Assembly: GCF_013267195.1 (NCBI RefSeq)
Contig: NZ_CP053941.1
Coordinates: forward strand, 2,542,001 to 2,606,000
Source: Halorubrum salinarum
GTDB taxonomy: Archaea; Halobacteriota; Halobacteria; Halobacteriales; Haloferacaceae
Direction: 5' to 3'
DNA length: 64,000 nucleotides
Under the pieces are notes generated by a model. It saw only the letters and a program-made list of their open reading frames with translations. It had not been told where the DNA came from and did not search any database. Made by a program: the position numbers and the translations under genes. Shown here piece after piece: positions 34,675 to 43,573 of this stretch; the stretch's first letter is position 1; each line of letters begins with the position of its first letter.

Positions 34675-34710
34675 CGACCAGCGAAACAGTTCCGCGTCCT
34701 CAGCGGGGAT

Positions 34711-35277
34711 TCACCCCTCGATCTCTCGGCTCAGCCCCGCGCGGAGGTCGCGGCCGAAGTAGTGCCCGAGCAGCGCGAGTGCCAGCCCGACTCCCCCGCC
34801 GACCGCGACCAGCGGGAGCCCCCACTGCGAGAGGTAGTCGATCCCGATGGGCAGGAAGCCGACGCCGAGGACGCTCGTCACCGCGCTGACCGCGCCCGCC
34901 GCGCCGCCGGCGATCCCCGTCTCGACGTAGCGGCGCGTCGACAGCACGAGGCCGAGGAGGAACGCGGCAAGGAAGACGCCGCCCGCGGTCCCGATCGTCC
35001 CCCCGATCAGGGGTATCAGCCCGCCGACGAACACGCCGACCGCGACGGTGACGAGCGCGAGCCCGAACGCCCTCGCCGAGAACCACCGGCCCGAGACGCC
35101 GACTCGGCCGGACCCCCCGGCGCTGCCGGCGGTCCCCGCGCTCGGTTCGGCGCTCGCGGCGCCGCCGGAATCGGCGTCGGACGCCCCCTCGCCGCCGGCG
35201 AGGTCGTCGTCGAGGAGGTCGTCGAGGTCGTCCATCGGGTCGTCGTCGGACGACTCGCGCTCCTTGGAGGGTTGCAT
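34711..35277 (-). CDS. Membrane protein with acidic N-terminus, unknown function
   Basis: A 188-residue protein. Residues 1-60 are a disordered acidic and glycine/alanine-rich region (DDLDDLLDDDLAGG). Four hydrophobic stretches follow, including LALVTVAVGVFVGGLIPLIGG and GGVFLAAFLLGLVLS with many glycines. The C-terminus GHYFGRDLRAGLSREIEG is charged. I do not recognise a named family. It lies between the convergent DMT exporter gene and a ferredoxin gene on its own strand. Confidence 0.75.
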   Translation of the reverse strand: MQPSKERESSDDDPMDDLDDLLDDDLAGGEGASDADSGGAASAEPSAGTAGSAGGSGRVGVSGRWFSARAFGLALVTVAVGVFVGGLIPLIGGTIGTAGGVFLAAFLLGLVLSTRRYVETGIAGGAAGAVSAVTSVLGVGFLPIGIDYLSQWGLPLVAVGGGVGLALALLGHYFGRDLRAGLSREIEG

Positions 35278-35449
35278 ACCCGACCGTTCGGGCCAGCGGA
35301 CTTGGCTTTTGTGCCGCGACGGCCGTCCGGAACGTCCCCGACGACCGGGCGGAACGCCCGCGACGGCCCGCGGGAACCCCTCGACCGGCGGCCCGTGCGA
35401 CGCGGTACCGTTCGCCGTTTCACCGGAAACGAGGTGTGGGGCCCGGGCG

Positions 35450-35845
35450 TCAGTTCCCGTCCGACCCTCCGTCGCCCGCCTCGGACCGCCGCCCGCCCCA
35501 GACGCGCTTGTCGACGAGCGAGACCGTCATCGGCCGGTCGACCGCGATCTGACAGGAGAGCCGGGGGTAGCCGAACCGGTCGGCGAGCCGGTCGTGCCAG
35601 TGGTCGGCGGGCGGTCCCTCCCGGGCGCGGACGCCGCAGGTGGCGCACAGCCCCCGCCCGCCGCAGTTGAGGCGCCGGGTCGCGGCCGCGTACGGCGACA
35701 GCCCGGCGTCGAGCAGGACCCGGCGGAGGTTCCGCCCCCGCTCCACGTCGAGGTTGACGCGCTCGTCGCCGTCGACGACGACGAGCGACACGGTCTCCGT
35801 CCCGGCTTCCGTTCGGTCGTCGCCGTCGCGGTCGCCGTCGGTCAT
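35450..35845 (-). CDS. 2Fe-2S ferredoxin
   Basis: A 131-residue plant-type ferredoxin domain protein. The cluster ligands are C61, C67, C70 (LNCGGRGLCATCGV) and C98 (PRLSCQ). It has an acidic N-terminal leader and a segment TDGDRDGDDRTEAG typical of halophilic surface charge. The spacing C-x5-C-x2-C differs from the classic C-x4-C-x2-C, as in the more divergent members. It should act in cytoplasmic electron transfer; the partner is unknown. The divergent neighbour is birA. Confidence 0.88.
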   Translation of the reverse strand: MTDGDRDGDDRTEAGTETVSLVVVDGDERVNLDVERGRNLRRVLLDAGLSPYAAATRRLNCGGRGLCATCGVRAREGPPADHWHDRLADRFGYPRLSCQIAVDRPMTVSLVDKRVWGGRRSEAGDGGSDGN

Positions 35846-35941
35846 CGGAGGGTCTTCGCGCGCCGGACACAAAGCGTCGGGGACCCGACGGGGCGTTCGA
35901 GACCCGGAACGGCTTTCGGCGCGGCCACCGGATCGGGGGGT

Positions 35942-36931
35942 ATGGACACGCGGCGCGCGCTGCTCGACGCCCTGGCGGCGGACGACGGCCCGGTCTCCGG
36001 GCCCGCCCTCGCCGAGTCGCTCGACGTCTCCCGGGCGGCCGTCTGGAAGGCGGTCGAGGGGCTCCGGGAGGAGGGGTTCGCGGTGGAGTCGACGCCGGAC
36101 GGCTACGTCGCGCCCGACGACCCGGGCTACTCCGGGGCGGGCATCGCGTTCGGGCTCGACGCTCCTTACTCGGTGGAGTACCACGACCGGGTCGGGTCGA
36201 CGAACGAGCGGGCCCGCGAGCTCGCGGGAGAGGGCGCCGCGGACGTCGCGGTGGTCGCCGACGAGCAGACGGGGAGCCGGGGGCGCCTCGACCGCGAGTG
36301 GGTGGCGCCGAGCGGCGGCGTCTGGCTGTCGGTCCTGACCCGCCCCGACGTGCCGACCGCGCGGGCGCCGCTCTTCACGCTCGCGGCCGCGGTCGCGACG
36401 ACCGACGCCGCCCGCCAGGCCGGCGTCGACGCGCGGATCAAGTGGCCGAACGACGTGCTGGTCGCGGGCGACGGGAACGGCGAGGGCGGGGGCGATCCGG
36501 ACCCGACCGGCCGCGGCGGCCGGAAGCTGGCGGGGATACTCACGGAGATGGAGGGGGAGGCCGACCGCGTGGGCTGGCTCGTCGTCGGCGTCGGCGTCAA
36601 CGCCAACCTCGACCCCGAGACGCTGCCCGCGGGCGCGACGTCGCTGTCGGCCGAGCGCGGCGCCCCGGTCGACCGGCGGCGGTTCGCCGCGACGCTGCTC
36701 GAACGCTACGCGGAACTCACCGCGTCGCCCGAGGCCCTCGACGGCGTCCTCCCGGCGTGGCGCGAGCGGGCGAGCACGCTCGGGCGGCGGGTCCGCGTCG
36801 AGGCCGCCGACGGCGTCGTGGAGGGCACCGCCGTCGACGTCGCCGAGCCGGGCGCGCTCGTGATCGATACCGACGAGGGGCGGCGGCGCGTCCACGCGGG
36901 CGACTGCGAACACCTCCGCGACGCGGAGTGA
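35942..36931 (+). CDS. birA: Biotin--protein ligase with N-terminal HTH
   Basis: A 329-residue bifunctional BirA. Residues 1-60 form a winged HTH (SGPALAESLDVSRAAVWKAVEGL) for DNA binding. The catalytic domain has GSTN (85-88), the biotinyl-AMP loop GSRGRLDREW (111-120) and KWPNDVL (167-173), followed by the C-terminal SH3-like domain (RRVRVEAADGVVEGTAVDV). It biotinylates acyl-CoA carboxylase and may repress biotin genes. A glycine-rich acidic insert follows KWPNDVL. Confidence 0.95.
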   Translation: MDTRRALLDALAADDGPVSGPALAESLDVSRAAVWKAVEGLREEGFAVESTPDGYVAPDDPGYSGAGIAFGLDAPYSVEYHDRVGSTNERARELAGEGAADVAVVADEQTGSRGRLDREWVAPSGGVWLSVLTRPDVPTARAPLFTLAAAVATTDAARQAGVDARIKWPNDVLVAGDGNGEGGGDPDPTGRGGRKLAGILTEMEGEADRVGWLVVGVGVNANLDPETLPAGATSLSAERGAPVDRRRFAATLLERYAELTASPEALDGVLPAWRERASTLGRRVRVEAADGVVEGTAVDVAEPGALVIDTDEGRRRVHAGDCEHLRDAE

Positions 36932-36959
36932 GGTGGGCGGCGGGGCCCGAGCCTCCTCT

Positions 36960-37496
36960 TTATCCGGTCTCCGTCGCGTCCGAGACCGGCCCCTCGGCGT
37001 CGGTCCCGGCCGCCTCGCCCGCCGTCGCCGACTCGGCGGCGCTCGGCGGCTCCTCGCCGTCGCCGATCCGCACCGTCAACACCGGAACCGACGAGCCCCG
37101 CACGACCTTCTCCGCGACGCTGCCGAGGAGCAGCCGGTCGATGCCGCCGCGGCCGTGGGTCCCCATCACGACGAGGTCGCAGCCCGCCTCCTCGGCGTGG
37201 GTGATGATCTCGCGGCTGGGCGACCCCTCGACGACGGCCGTCTCCACGTCCACGTCGCGGTCGGCGGCCAGTTCGCGGACCGTTTCGAGCGCCGCCTCCC
37301 CGTCGTCGTACAGCAGGTCGCCGACGCCCTCCCAGGTCGTCTCCATCGGCATCCCGGCGTACCGCGCGGTGTCGACCACGTAGATGGCGCGGACCGAGGC
37401 CCCGTGGACCGCGGCGAGATCGAGCGCGTGGCACACCGCCAGCTCCCCCTCCGAGGAGCCGTCGGTCGGGACCAGAATCCGGTCATATAGGGGCAT
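36960..37496 (-). CDS. Universal stress protein (UspA family)
   Basis: A 178-residue Usp domain protein beginning MPLYDRILVPTDGSSEGE. The ATP loop is visible as GTHGRGGIDRLLLGSVAEKV. A disordered acidic alanine-rich tail of about 35 residues follows. The ATG at 37496 fits a minus-strand ggttatcc (37524-37531) 31 bases upstream; an ATG at 37511 would sit too close. It is a paralogue of the Usp at 5050-5484. It ends 28 bases from birA, convergent. Confidence 0.92.
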   Translation of the reverse strand: MPLYDRILVPTDGSSEGELAVCHALDLAAVHGASVRAIYVVDTARYAGMPMETTWEGVGDLLYDDGEAALETVRELAADRDVDVETAVVEGSPSREIITHAEEAGCDLVVMGTHGRGGIDRLLLGSVAEKVVRGSSVPVLTVRIGDGEEPPSAAESATAGEAAGTDAEGPVSDATETG

Positions 37497-37620
37497 GTTC
37501 ACATGACTCATATCACCGACGACGGATAACCCTTTGCGGTTCTTGCCGGTTTCTCGCCGTCGCCCCCGCCCCGGCCGCGACGGGGCGCGCGTTTATGCTC
37601 CGTCCCGTCGAGGGGACGGT

Positions 37621-37878
37621 ATGTCCGACGAGATCACCCTCTCCCGGCTCGAACCGACGCTCGAAGACCACGCGTACCCCGCGGATCGAGACGCCCTCGC
37701 CGAAGCGTTCGCCGGGACCACGGTGCTGTTCGCCGACGGCGACGCCGACCTCGGCGACCTCCTCGCCGACGTCGACCAGGAGACGTTCGAGAGCGCCGAC
37801 GACGCGCACGCCGCGCTCCAGAACGTCCTCCCCATCGAGGCGCTCGGGGAACCGGGCCAGTCCGACGGCGACGCCTGA
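37621..37878 (+). CDS. DUF5789-like small protein
   Basis: An 85-residue very acidic protein (MSDEITLSRLEPTLEDHAYP; ESADDAHAALQNVLPIEALGEPGQSDGDA). It resembles the haloarchaeal DUF5789 family as I remember it, of unknown function. A TATA-like gtttatgc at 37591-37598 lies 27 bases before the ATG. Confidence 0.8.
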   Translation: MSDEITLSRLEPTLEDHAYPADRDALAEAFAGTTVLFADGDADLGDLLADVDQETFESADDAHAALQNVLPIEALGEPGQSDGDA

Positions 37879-37899
37879 CGGGGCCCGCTTTGCCGCTCG

Positions 37900-37955
37900 C
37901 TCCTCACCGCTTCGCACGCCGCGGCCACTCCTCACCGCTTCGCACGCCGCGGCCC
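37900..37955. repeat. 28-bp direct tandem repeat
   Basis: ctcctcaccgcttcgcacgc plus cgcggcc(a/c) occurs twice in a row (37900-37927, 37928-37955), followed by a decayed third copy. It lies between the DUF5789-like gene and the YchF-like gene. Confidence 0.85.
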
Positions 37956-38024
37956 CTCGTCATCGCGTCCCACGCCACGGCGCGTCTCGCATCGCTTTTC
38001 ACCGCGGATCGCGGACTGGCGGTA

Positions 38025-39227
38025 ATGAGTTACCGGATCGGTCTCGTCGGCAAGCCCTCGGTGGGGAAGTCGACGTTCTTCAACGCCGCGACCATGAACG
38101 ACGTGCCGGAGGGCGCGTACCCGTTCACCACCATCGACCCGACCGTCGGCGAGGCGTACGTCCGCGTCGACTGCGCCGCCCCCGAGTTCGACGAGACGTG
38201 TACGCCGAGCGTCGGCGTCTGCCGCGAGGGGACGCGGTTCGTCCCCGTCAAGCTCGTGGACGTGGCCGGGCTCGTCCCGGGCGCCCACGAGGGGCGCGGG
38301 CTCGGCAACCAGTTCCTCACCGACCTCAACGAGACCGACGTGCTGATCCACGTCGTCGACTTCTCGGGGAAGACCGACATCGAGGGCGAGGCGACGGAGG
38401 GCCACGACCCCCGCGAGGACATCGACTTCTTGGAGGAGGAGCTCGACGCCTGGTACCTCGACGTGTTAGAGAAGGGCCTCGAGAAGTACGAGACGCGGTA
38501 CCAGGGCGCCGACGCCGCCGTCGAGGAGGAGCTCGCCGAGCAGATGTCCGCGTTCGGCACGGACAAAGACCGGATGAAGCGGACCATCCTCGCGCAGGGG
38601 CTCGAACTCGATCCGGAGACGTGGGACGAGACGGACCGGATCGAACTGGCCCGCGAGATCCGCAAGCGGACGAAGCCGATGGTGATCGCCGCCAACAAGA
38701 TGGACACGCCCGAGGCGCAGGCGAACTGGGAGGAGATCACTTCGGACCCCGACTACGACCACCTCTCCTTCGTCCCCGCGAGCGCCCACGCCGAGAAGGC
38801 GCTGAAGAACGCCGACGAGGCGGGCGTCGTCGACTACACGCCGGGCGAGGACGAGTTCGAGGTCGTCGGCGACGTCTCCGGCGAGCAGGCGGCCGGGCTC
38901 GATCAGATCGCGGAGTTCGTCGGCGAGTACAACGGCACGGGCGTCCAGGGCGCGCTCGAAGCGGCCGTCTTCGACGTGCTGGGCTGTATCGCGGTCTTCC
39001 CCGGCTCCGCCAACGGGAGCAAAGACGAGAAGGGGGTCTTCCGCGACTGCTTCATCCTCCCCGAGGGCGCCACGACCGAGGACTTCGCGTACCACATCCA
39101 CTCCGACATCGGCGAGGGGCTGCTCCACGGCACCGACTGCCGGAGCGGCCGGCAGGTCGGGGCCGACCGCGAGCTCTCCCACCGCGACGTGATCGAACTG
39201 GTCTCGACGAAGCAGGCGGCGCCGTAG
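38025..39227 (+). CDS. YchF/OLA1-type P-loop NTPase
   Basis: A 400-residue GTPase-superfamily protein of the Obg-related YchF group. G1 is GKPSVGKST (9-17), the switch region FTTIDPTVGEAYV, G3 DVAGLVPGAHEGRGLGN, and the NKMD motif (AANKMDTPEAQ). The C-terminal TGS domain (PEGATTEDFAYHIHSDIGEGLLH) is clear. Archaeal members associate with translation. The ATG at 38025 starts directly on the first beta strand; the longer frame upstream runs through a tandem repeat. Confidence 0.94.
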   Translation: MSYRIGLVGKPSVGKSTFFNAATMNDVPEGAYPFTTIDPTVGEAYVRVDCAAPEFDETCTPSVGVCREGTRFVPVKLVDVAGLVPGAHEGRGLGNQFLTDLNETDVLIHVVDFSGKTDIEGEATEGHDPREDIDFLEEELDAWYLDVLEKGLEKYETRYQGADAAVEEELAEQMSAFGTDKDRMKRTILAQGLELDPETWDETDRIELAREIRKRTKPMVIAANKMDTPEAQANWEEITSDPDYDHLSFVPASAHAEKALKNADEAGVVDYTPGEDEFEVVGDVSGEQAAGLDQIAEFVGEYNGTGVQGALEAAVFDVLGCIAVFPGSANGSKDEKGVFRDCFILPEGATTEDFAYHIHSDIGEGLLHGTDCRSGRQVGADRELSHRDVIELVSTKQAAP

Positions 39228-39296
39228 TCGCCCCGCGCTGCCCGGGCCCTCGACGCCCCCGATCAGCTATTACCCGCCGGGGTCCAACCGGACCCC

Positions 39297-39614
39297 ATGG
39301 AACGGACCGTCACGGTCGAACCCGAGGCCGGCCTTCACGCGCGACCCGCCTCGAAGCTGGTACAGACGGCGAACCGATTCGACGCCGACGTGTCGATCGG
39401 TCGCGCCGACGACGGCGACGACGGCCTCGTCCGCGCCGACAGCATGCTCTCTGTCAGCGGTCTGAACGTCGAACACGGCGAGTCGGTCCGCGTGGTCGCC
39501 GAGGGGCCCGACGCGGAGGCGGCGCTGGACGCCGTCTGCGACCTGCTCACGAGTCCAGTCGAGGAGGCGGACGAGGAGGAGACGGACGGCGGTGACGCGG
39601 AGGACGCCCCGTGA
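39297..39614 (+). CDS. ptsH: PTS phosphocarrier protein HPr
   Basis: A 105-residue HPr. The phosphorylated histidine is H14 in EAGLHARPASKLVQ. There is no seryl-phosphorylation site region with the bacterial regulatory look (the segment reads RADSMLSVSGLNVEHGE), though a serine is present at SML. A C-terminal acidic tail of about 20 residues is unusual compared with bacterial HPr (85-90 residues). Its TGA overlaps the GTG of the next gene (EI). It passes phosphate from EI to DhaM encoded in the convergent operon. Confidence 0.94.
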   Translation: MERTVTVEPEAGLHARPASKLVQTANRFDADVSIGRADDGDDGLVRADSMLSVSGLNVEHGESVRVVAEGPDAEAALDAVCDLLTSPVEEADEEETDGGDAEDAP

Positions 39615-41323
39615 GGACGCTCGCCGGCGTCGGAAGCACGCCGCGTGCGGGCGTCGGGACGGCGCGCTGGTACCGGCCCGAGGCCGATCTGTCGCTCCCC
39701 GACCGCCCGGACGCCGTCGACGCCGACGCCGAACTGGACCGGTACGAGGCGGCCCGCGACGCCGCGCGGGAAGCCCTCCGCGACGCCCGCGACCGGACGG
39801 CCGAGCGCGTGGGCGAGAAGGAGGCCGCGGTGTTCGAGGCCCACGAGGGCTTCCTCGACGACCCGACGATAGTCGAGGACGTCGCGGCCGCGATCCGGGA
39901 GGGGACGCCGGCGGAACACGCGGTCGCGGACCGGTTCGACGAGGCCGTCGCGCAGTTCGAGGGCATGGAGGGGCGGATGGCCGAGCGCGCCGACGACCTG
40001 CGCGACGTCCGCGACCGGCTGCTCCGCGCGCTCCTCGCCGGAGACGGGGAGGCGTCGACCGCGACCGATCTCGCGGCCCTCCCGGACGGGACGATCCTGC
40101 TGGCTGAGCGGCTCACCCCGAGCGACACCGCCGCGCTCGACCCCGACGCTGTCGCCGGGATCACGACCGTCGAGGGCGGTCGGACCTCCCACGCCGCGAT
40201 CATCGCGCGGTCGCTCGCGGTCCCCGCGGTCGTCGGCGTCGGCGACGCCCTCGAATCGATCGGAGACGGGGAGACGGTCCTCGTCGACGGCGAGGCCGGC
40301 GAGGTCGTCGTCGACCCCGACGAGGCGCGCCGCGAATCGGTGCGGGAATCGGGCCATGAGGTGATCCCCGAGCGCGTCGAGACGGTCGACGGCCGGTCGG
40401 TCGAGGTCGCCGCGAACGTTGGCGGCGAGGCCGAACTGGCGCCGGCCGCCGAGCGCGGCGCGGACGGGATCGGCCTGTTCCGGACCGAGTTCCTCTTCGT
40501 CGACCGCGAGGCGCCGCCGAGCGAGGACGAGCAGTACGCGGCCGTGACCACCGCGCTGTCGGCGTTCCCCGACGACCGCGTCGTCGTCCGGACGCTCGAC
40601 GTCGGCGGCGACAAGCCGGTTCCGTACCTCGACCTCCCCGAGGAGCCGAACCCGTTCCTCGGGCGGCGCGGGATCCGGCTGTCGCTCGACGAGCACGCCG
40701 ACCTCTTCGAGACGCAGCTCCGCGCGCTGCTCCGCGCCGCGGCGACCGAGGACGGCGACGGGCTCGCCGTTATGTTCCCGCTCGTCACGCGGGTCGAGGA
40801 GGTCGAGCGCGCGGTCGACGCCGTCGAGTCGGTCGCCGACGACCTCGCGGCCGAGGGCGTCGACCACGCCGTCCCGGAACTGGGGGCGATGGTCGAGACG
40901 CCCGCGGCGGCGTTCCTCGCGGACGCGCTCGCCGAGCGCCTCGACTTCCTGAGCGTCGGGACGAACGACCTCGCGGGGTACGTGATGGCGGCCGACCGCG
41001 GCAACGACGCCGTCGCCGACTATCACGACCCGCTCCACCCGGCGGTGATGCGCGCGCTCGACCGCACGACCGCGGCCGCCGAGGGGAGCGACGCCTGGGT
41101 CGGGATGTGCGGCGAGATGGCCGGCGACCCGGCGCTGACGGAACTGCTCGTCGGACTCGGCTTCGACGAGCTCAGCATGAGCGCGGTGACGGTGCCCGAG
41201 GTGAAGGCGCGCGTCCGCGAGGTGGACGCCGACGCCGCGGCGTCGCTCGCGAACGAGGCGCTCGCCTGCGAGACGCGCGGCGAGGTGCTGGACGTGCTGG
41301 AGATCGGCGAGCGCGACGCGTAG
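39611..41323 (+). CDS. ptsI: PTS enzyme I (phosphoenolpyruvate-protein phosphotransferase)
   Basis: A 570-residue enzyme I with GTG start overlapping the HPr stop. The phospho-histidine is H194 in GGRTSHAAIIAR. The PEP-binding barrel is marked by GIGLFRTEFLFVDRE, RTLDVGGDKPVPYL, FLGRRGIRLSL, GAMVETPAAAFLAD, FLSVGTNDLAGYVMA and VGMCGEMAGD. It autophosphorylates from PEP and donates to HPr. Its 3' end meets the convergent dhaM with about 30 bases between, so all components of the DHA phosphorelay lie together. Confidence 0.96.
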   Translation: MRTLAGVGSTPRAGVGTARWYRPEADLSLPDRPDAVDADAELDRYEAARDAAREALRDARDRTAERVGEKEAAVFEAHEGFLDDPTIVEDVAAAIREGTPAEHAVADRFDEAVAQFEGMEGRMAERADDLRDVRDRLLRALLAGDGEASTATDLAALPDGTILLAERLTPSDTAALDPDAVAGITTVEGGRTSHAAIIARSLAVPAVVGVGDALESIGDGETVLVDGEAGEVVVDPDEARRESVRESGHEVIPERVETVDGRSVEVAANVGGEAELAPAAERGADGIGLFRTEFLFVDREAPPSEDEQYAAVTTALSAFPDDRVVVRTLDVGGDKPVPYLDLPEEPNPFLGRRGIRLSLDEHADLFETQLRALLRAAATEDGDGLAVMFPLVTRVEEVERAVDAVESVADDLAAEGVDHAVPELGAMVETPAAAFLADALAERLDFLSVGTNDLAGYVMAADRGNDAVADYHDPLHPAVMRALDRTTAAAEGSDAWVGMCGEMAGDPALTELLVGLGFDELSMSAVTVPEVKARVREVDADAAASLANEALACETRGEVLDVLEIGERDA

Positions 41324-41353
41324 CCGACTCCGGAAACCAGGGCGGCGCCGCTC

Positions 41354-41785
41354 CTACAGCTTCTCGATGTCCCGGGCTGCCTCCGCCTGCTCGCGCACGG
41401 ACTCGACCGTGGCCGACGGGTCGGTGGCCGCGACCGCGGCGTTGACCGCGCCTTCGAGGACCGGCGCGTCCGCGATGACCGCCTCCGCGTCGCTCAGCTC
41501 GACCGCGACGTCCGCGTTCATCACCGCGCTGCCGAGGTCGACGAGGACGACGACGCCGTCCGCGTCGCCCTCGTCTTCCTCGCCCCCATCCGCGTCACTC
41601 TCCTCCTCTTCGCCCCCGGCTGCGGCGTCGATCGCCGCCTCGATCGCGTCGGGGACGGTGCCGATCCCACCCTTCCCGTCGCCGCCGACCGGTTCGATCC
41701 GGGTGTCGCCAGCCATCTCGGCCGCGATCTCCGCGATCCCCTCGGCGGCGCGCTCGCTGTGCGAGACGACGACGATCCCGACCAT
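41354..41785 (-). CDS. dhaM: Dihydroxyacetone kinase phosphotransfer subunit DhaM
   Basis: A 143-residue EIIA(Man)-like domain protein: MVGIVVVSHSERAAEGIAE with active-site H9, then VVVLVDLGSAVMNADVAVEL and APVLEGAVNAAVAA. It receives phosphate from HPr and rephosphorylates ADP bound to DhaL. It holds only the EIIA domain; the HPr and EI-like domains fused in E. coli DhaM are absent, in keeping with separate ptsH and ptsI nearby. Its ATG overlaps the dhaL stop (ATGA). Confidence 0.94.
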   Translation of the reverse strand: MVGIVVVSHSERAAEGIAEIAAEMAGDTRIEPVGGDGKGGIGTVPDAIEAAIDAAAGGEEEESDADGGEEDEGDADGVVVLVDLGSAVMNADVAVELSDAEAVIADAPVLEGAVNAAVAATDPSATVESVREQAEAARDIEKL

Positions 41786-42504
41786 CAGTCGTCCTCCGAG
41801 CCCCCCGCGTCGTCGGGGTCCTCGTCCGGGATCGTCGGCGAGGCGGCGTCCGTCTCTGGAACGTCGACGCCGAGCCGCTCGGCGGCGACCGCGAGCAGCT
41901 CTTCGAGGATGAACAGGGTGCTCGTCGCGCCCGGGTCTTGGTGCCCGACCGAGCGCCAGCCGAGGTAGGAGGCGCGCCCCTTCCGCGCCCGGATCGGGAC
42001 GGTGAACGCGACGCCGCGCTCGGCGGCGTCGACCGCCTTCGCGAGCGCCTCGATCGGCGGCAGGTTGTCGACCTCGATCGACTTCTTGAACGTGTGGACC
42101 GCGGGCGTCAGCGCGTCCACCATCGTCTGGTCGCCGACGCGCGCGTCGCCGCGGTCCTCGACCTTCTCCAGGTACGTCTCGGCGAACGCGACCGCCGTTT
42201 CGGGGGTGATCCCGCCGTCGAGCTCGCCCGCCGCGAACACGAGCGACCCGCCGAACAGCGGCCCGGAGGCGCCGCCGACCTCGCTCATCAGCGTCTTGCC
42301 GACTGTCTTCGCGACGGTCTCCGGGTCCGGGTCGTCGAGGTCGCGCGCGGCGTCGGCCGCCTCGGCCCACCCGCGCGCCATGTTTCCGCCGTGGTCGGCG
42401 TCGCCGATGGCGGAGTCCAGCTGGGTGAGGTGGTCGCGCTCGGCTTCGATGCGCTCGGCGACGGCCTCGACGGCCGCGACGACCGCCGCCCCGTCGTCGC
42501 TCAT
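41785..42504 (-). CDS. dhaL: Dihydroxyacetone kinase ADP-binding subunit DhaL
   Basis: A 239-residue DhaL. The magnesium/ADP site is IGDADHGGNMARG, followed by MSEVGGASGPLFGG and RARKGRASYLGWRSVGHQDPGA. In PTS-dependent kinases ADP is a permanent cofactor rephosphorylated by DhaM, and the presence of dhaM fits this. An acidic tail of about 30 residues makes it longer than bacterial DhaL. It overlaps dhaK by a few bases, and dhaM by ATGA. Confidence 0.95.
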   Translation of the reverse strand: MSDDGAAVVAAVEAVAERIEAERDHLTQLDSAIGDADHGGNMARGWAEAADAARDLDDPDPETVAKTVGKTLMSEVGGASGPLFGGSLVFAAGELDGGITPETAVAFAETYLEKVEDRGDARVGDQTMVDALTPAVHTFKKSIEVDNLPPIEALAKAVDAAERGVAFTVPIRARKGRASYLGWRSVGHQDPGATSTLFILEELLAVAAERLGVDVPETDAASPTIPDEDPDDAGGSEDD

Positions 42505-43499
42505 TTCTTCGTCAGCGCCGGGGTGTCGGCCGGCGCGTCGAACAGCTCCTTCAGTTCGTCGTCGACCGCGCACACCGTGATCGACGCGCCCGCCATGTCC
42601 AGCGAGGTCATGTAGTCGCCGACCCACGCGTCGTACGTCTCCAGGCCCCGCTCACCGAGCAGCTCTTGGAGCCGGCGGTTGACGACGAACAGCTCCATCT
42701 GCGGGGTGGCGCCCATCCCGTTGACGATCGTGAGCACTTCCTGTCCCTCGTCGAGGTCGAGGTCGTCGAGGACCGCCTCGGTCAGGTGCTCGGTGATCTC
42801 GTCGGCCGACATCACGTCCGTGCGCTCCGTCCCCGGCTCGCCGTGGATCCCGATGCCGAGTTCGATCTCGTCGTCGCCAAGATCGAAGGTGGGCTCGCCC
42901 TTCTCGGGGGTGACACAGGAGGTGAGCGCGGTGCCCATCGTGCCGACGTTGTCGATCACCTTCTCGGCGACGCGCTTCACCTCGCTCAGATCGGCGCCCT
43001 GCGCGGCCTTCGCGCCGGCGGCCTTGTGGACGAGGATCGTCCCGCAGACGCCGCGGCGCCCGGAGGTGTACAGCGAGTCCTCGACGGCCACGTCGTCGTT
43101 CACCACGACGCTTTCCACCTCGATCCCCTCCATCTCCGCAAGTTCGATGGCGGTCTCGAAGTTCATTACGTCGCCCTCGTAGTTCTTGATGATCGCGAGG
43201 ACGCCGTCGCCAGCGTCGCAGGCGCCGATCAGTTCCTCGAACTCGTCCGCCGTCGGCGAGGAGAACACGTCGCCCGCGGCCGCCCCGTCGAGCATGCCGT
43301 CGCCGACGTATCCCGCGTGGGTCGGCTCGTGGCCGCTGCCGCCCCCGGTCACCAGCGCTACCTTCCCCTCGACCGGCCCGTCGTCGCGGACGAGCACCTG
43401 CGTGTCCGGCAGGCGTCGCAGGCGGTCGGGATACGCCGCCGTCATCCCGTCCAGCATCTCGTCGACGACGTCGTCCGGGTCGTTGATCAGCTTCTTCAT
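42501..43499 (-). CDS. dhaK: Dihydroxyacetone kinase substrate-binding subunit DhaK
   Basis: A 332-residue DhaK. The substrate histidine that forms a hemiaminal with dihydroxyacetone is H219 in GIGIHGEPGTER. The glycine-rich GGGSGHEPTHAGYVG (52-66) and IIKNYEGDVMNF are typical. It is the first gene of dhaKLM. The product dihydroxyacetone phosphate enters central metabolism; haloarchaea meet dihydroxyacetone as an overflow product of other halophiles such as Salinibacter. No dedicated regulator (DhaR/DhaS) is adjacent. Confidence 0.96.
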   Translation of the reverse strand: MKKLINDPDDVVDEMLDGMTAAYPDRLRRLPDTQVLVRDDGPVEGKVALVTGGGSGHEPTHAGYVGDGMLDGAAAGDVFSSPTADEFEELIGACDAGDGVLAIIKNYEGDVMNFETAIELAEMEGIEVESVVVNDDVAVEDSLYTSGRRGVCGTILVHKAAGAKAAQGADLSEVKRVAEKVIDNVGTMGTALTSCVTPEKGEPTFDLGDDEIELGIGIHGEPGTERTDVMSADEITEHLTEAVLDDLDLDEGQEVLTIVNGMGATPQMELFVVNRRLQELLGERGLETYDAWVGDYMTSLDMAGASITVCAVDDELKELFDAPADTPALTKK

Positions 43500-43573
43500 G
43501 ATCGTTGGTACCGACTCACTCGGTTCGCATAAGCGTAGTGGCCCTCAGCCCCGCCGTGCCCCCCGTCGAGCGG

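Noticed and set aside
33711-34889. ATG-started frame overlapping the DMT transporter
   Set aside because: Out of frame with the transporter, arginine-rich, and lacking membrane segments.
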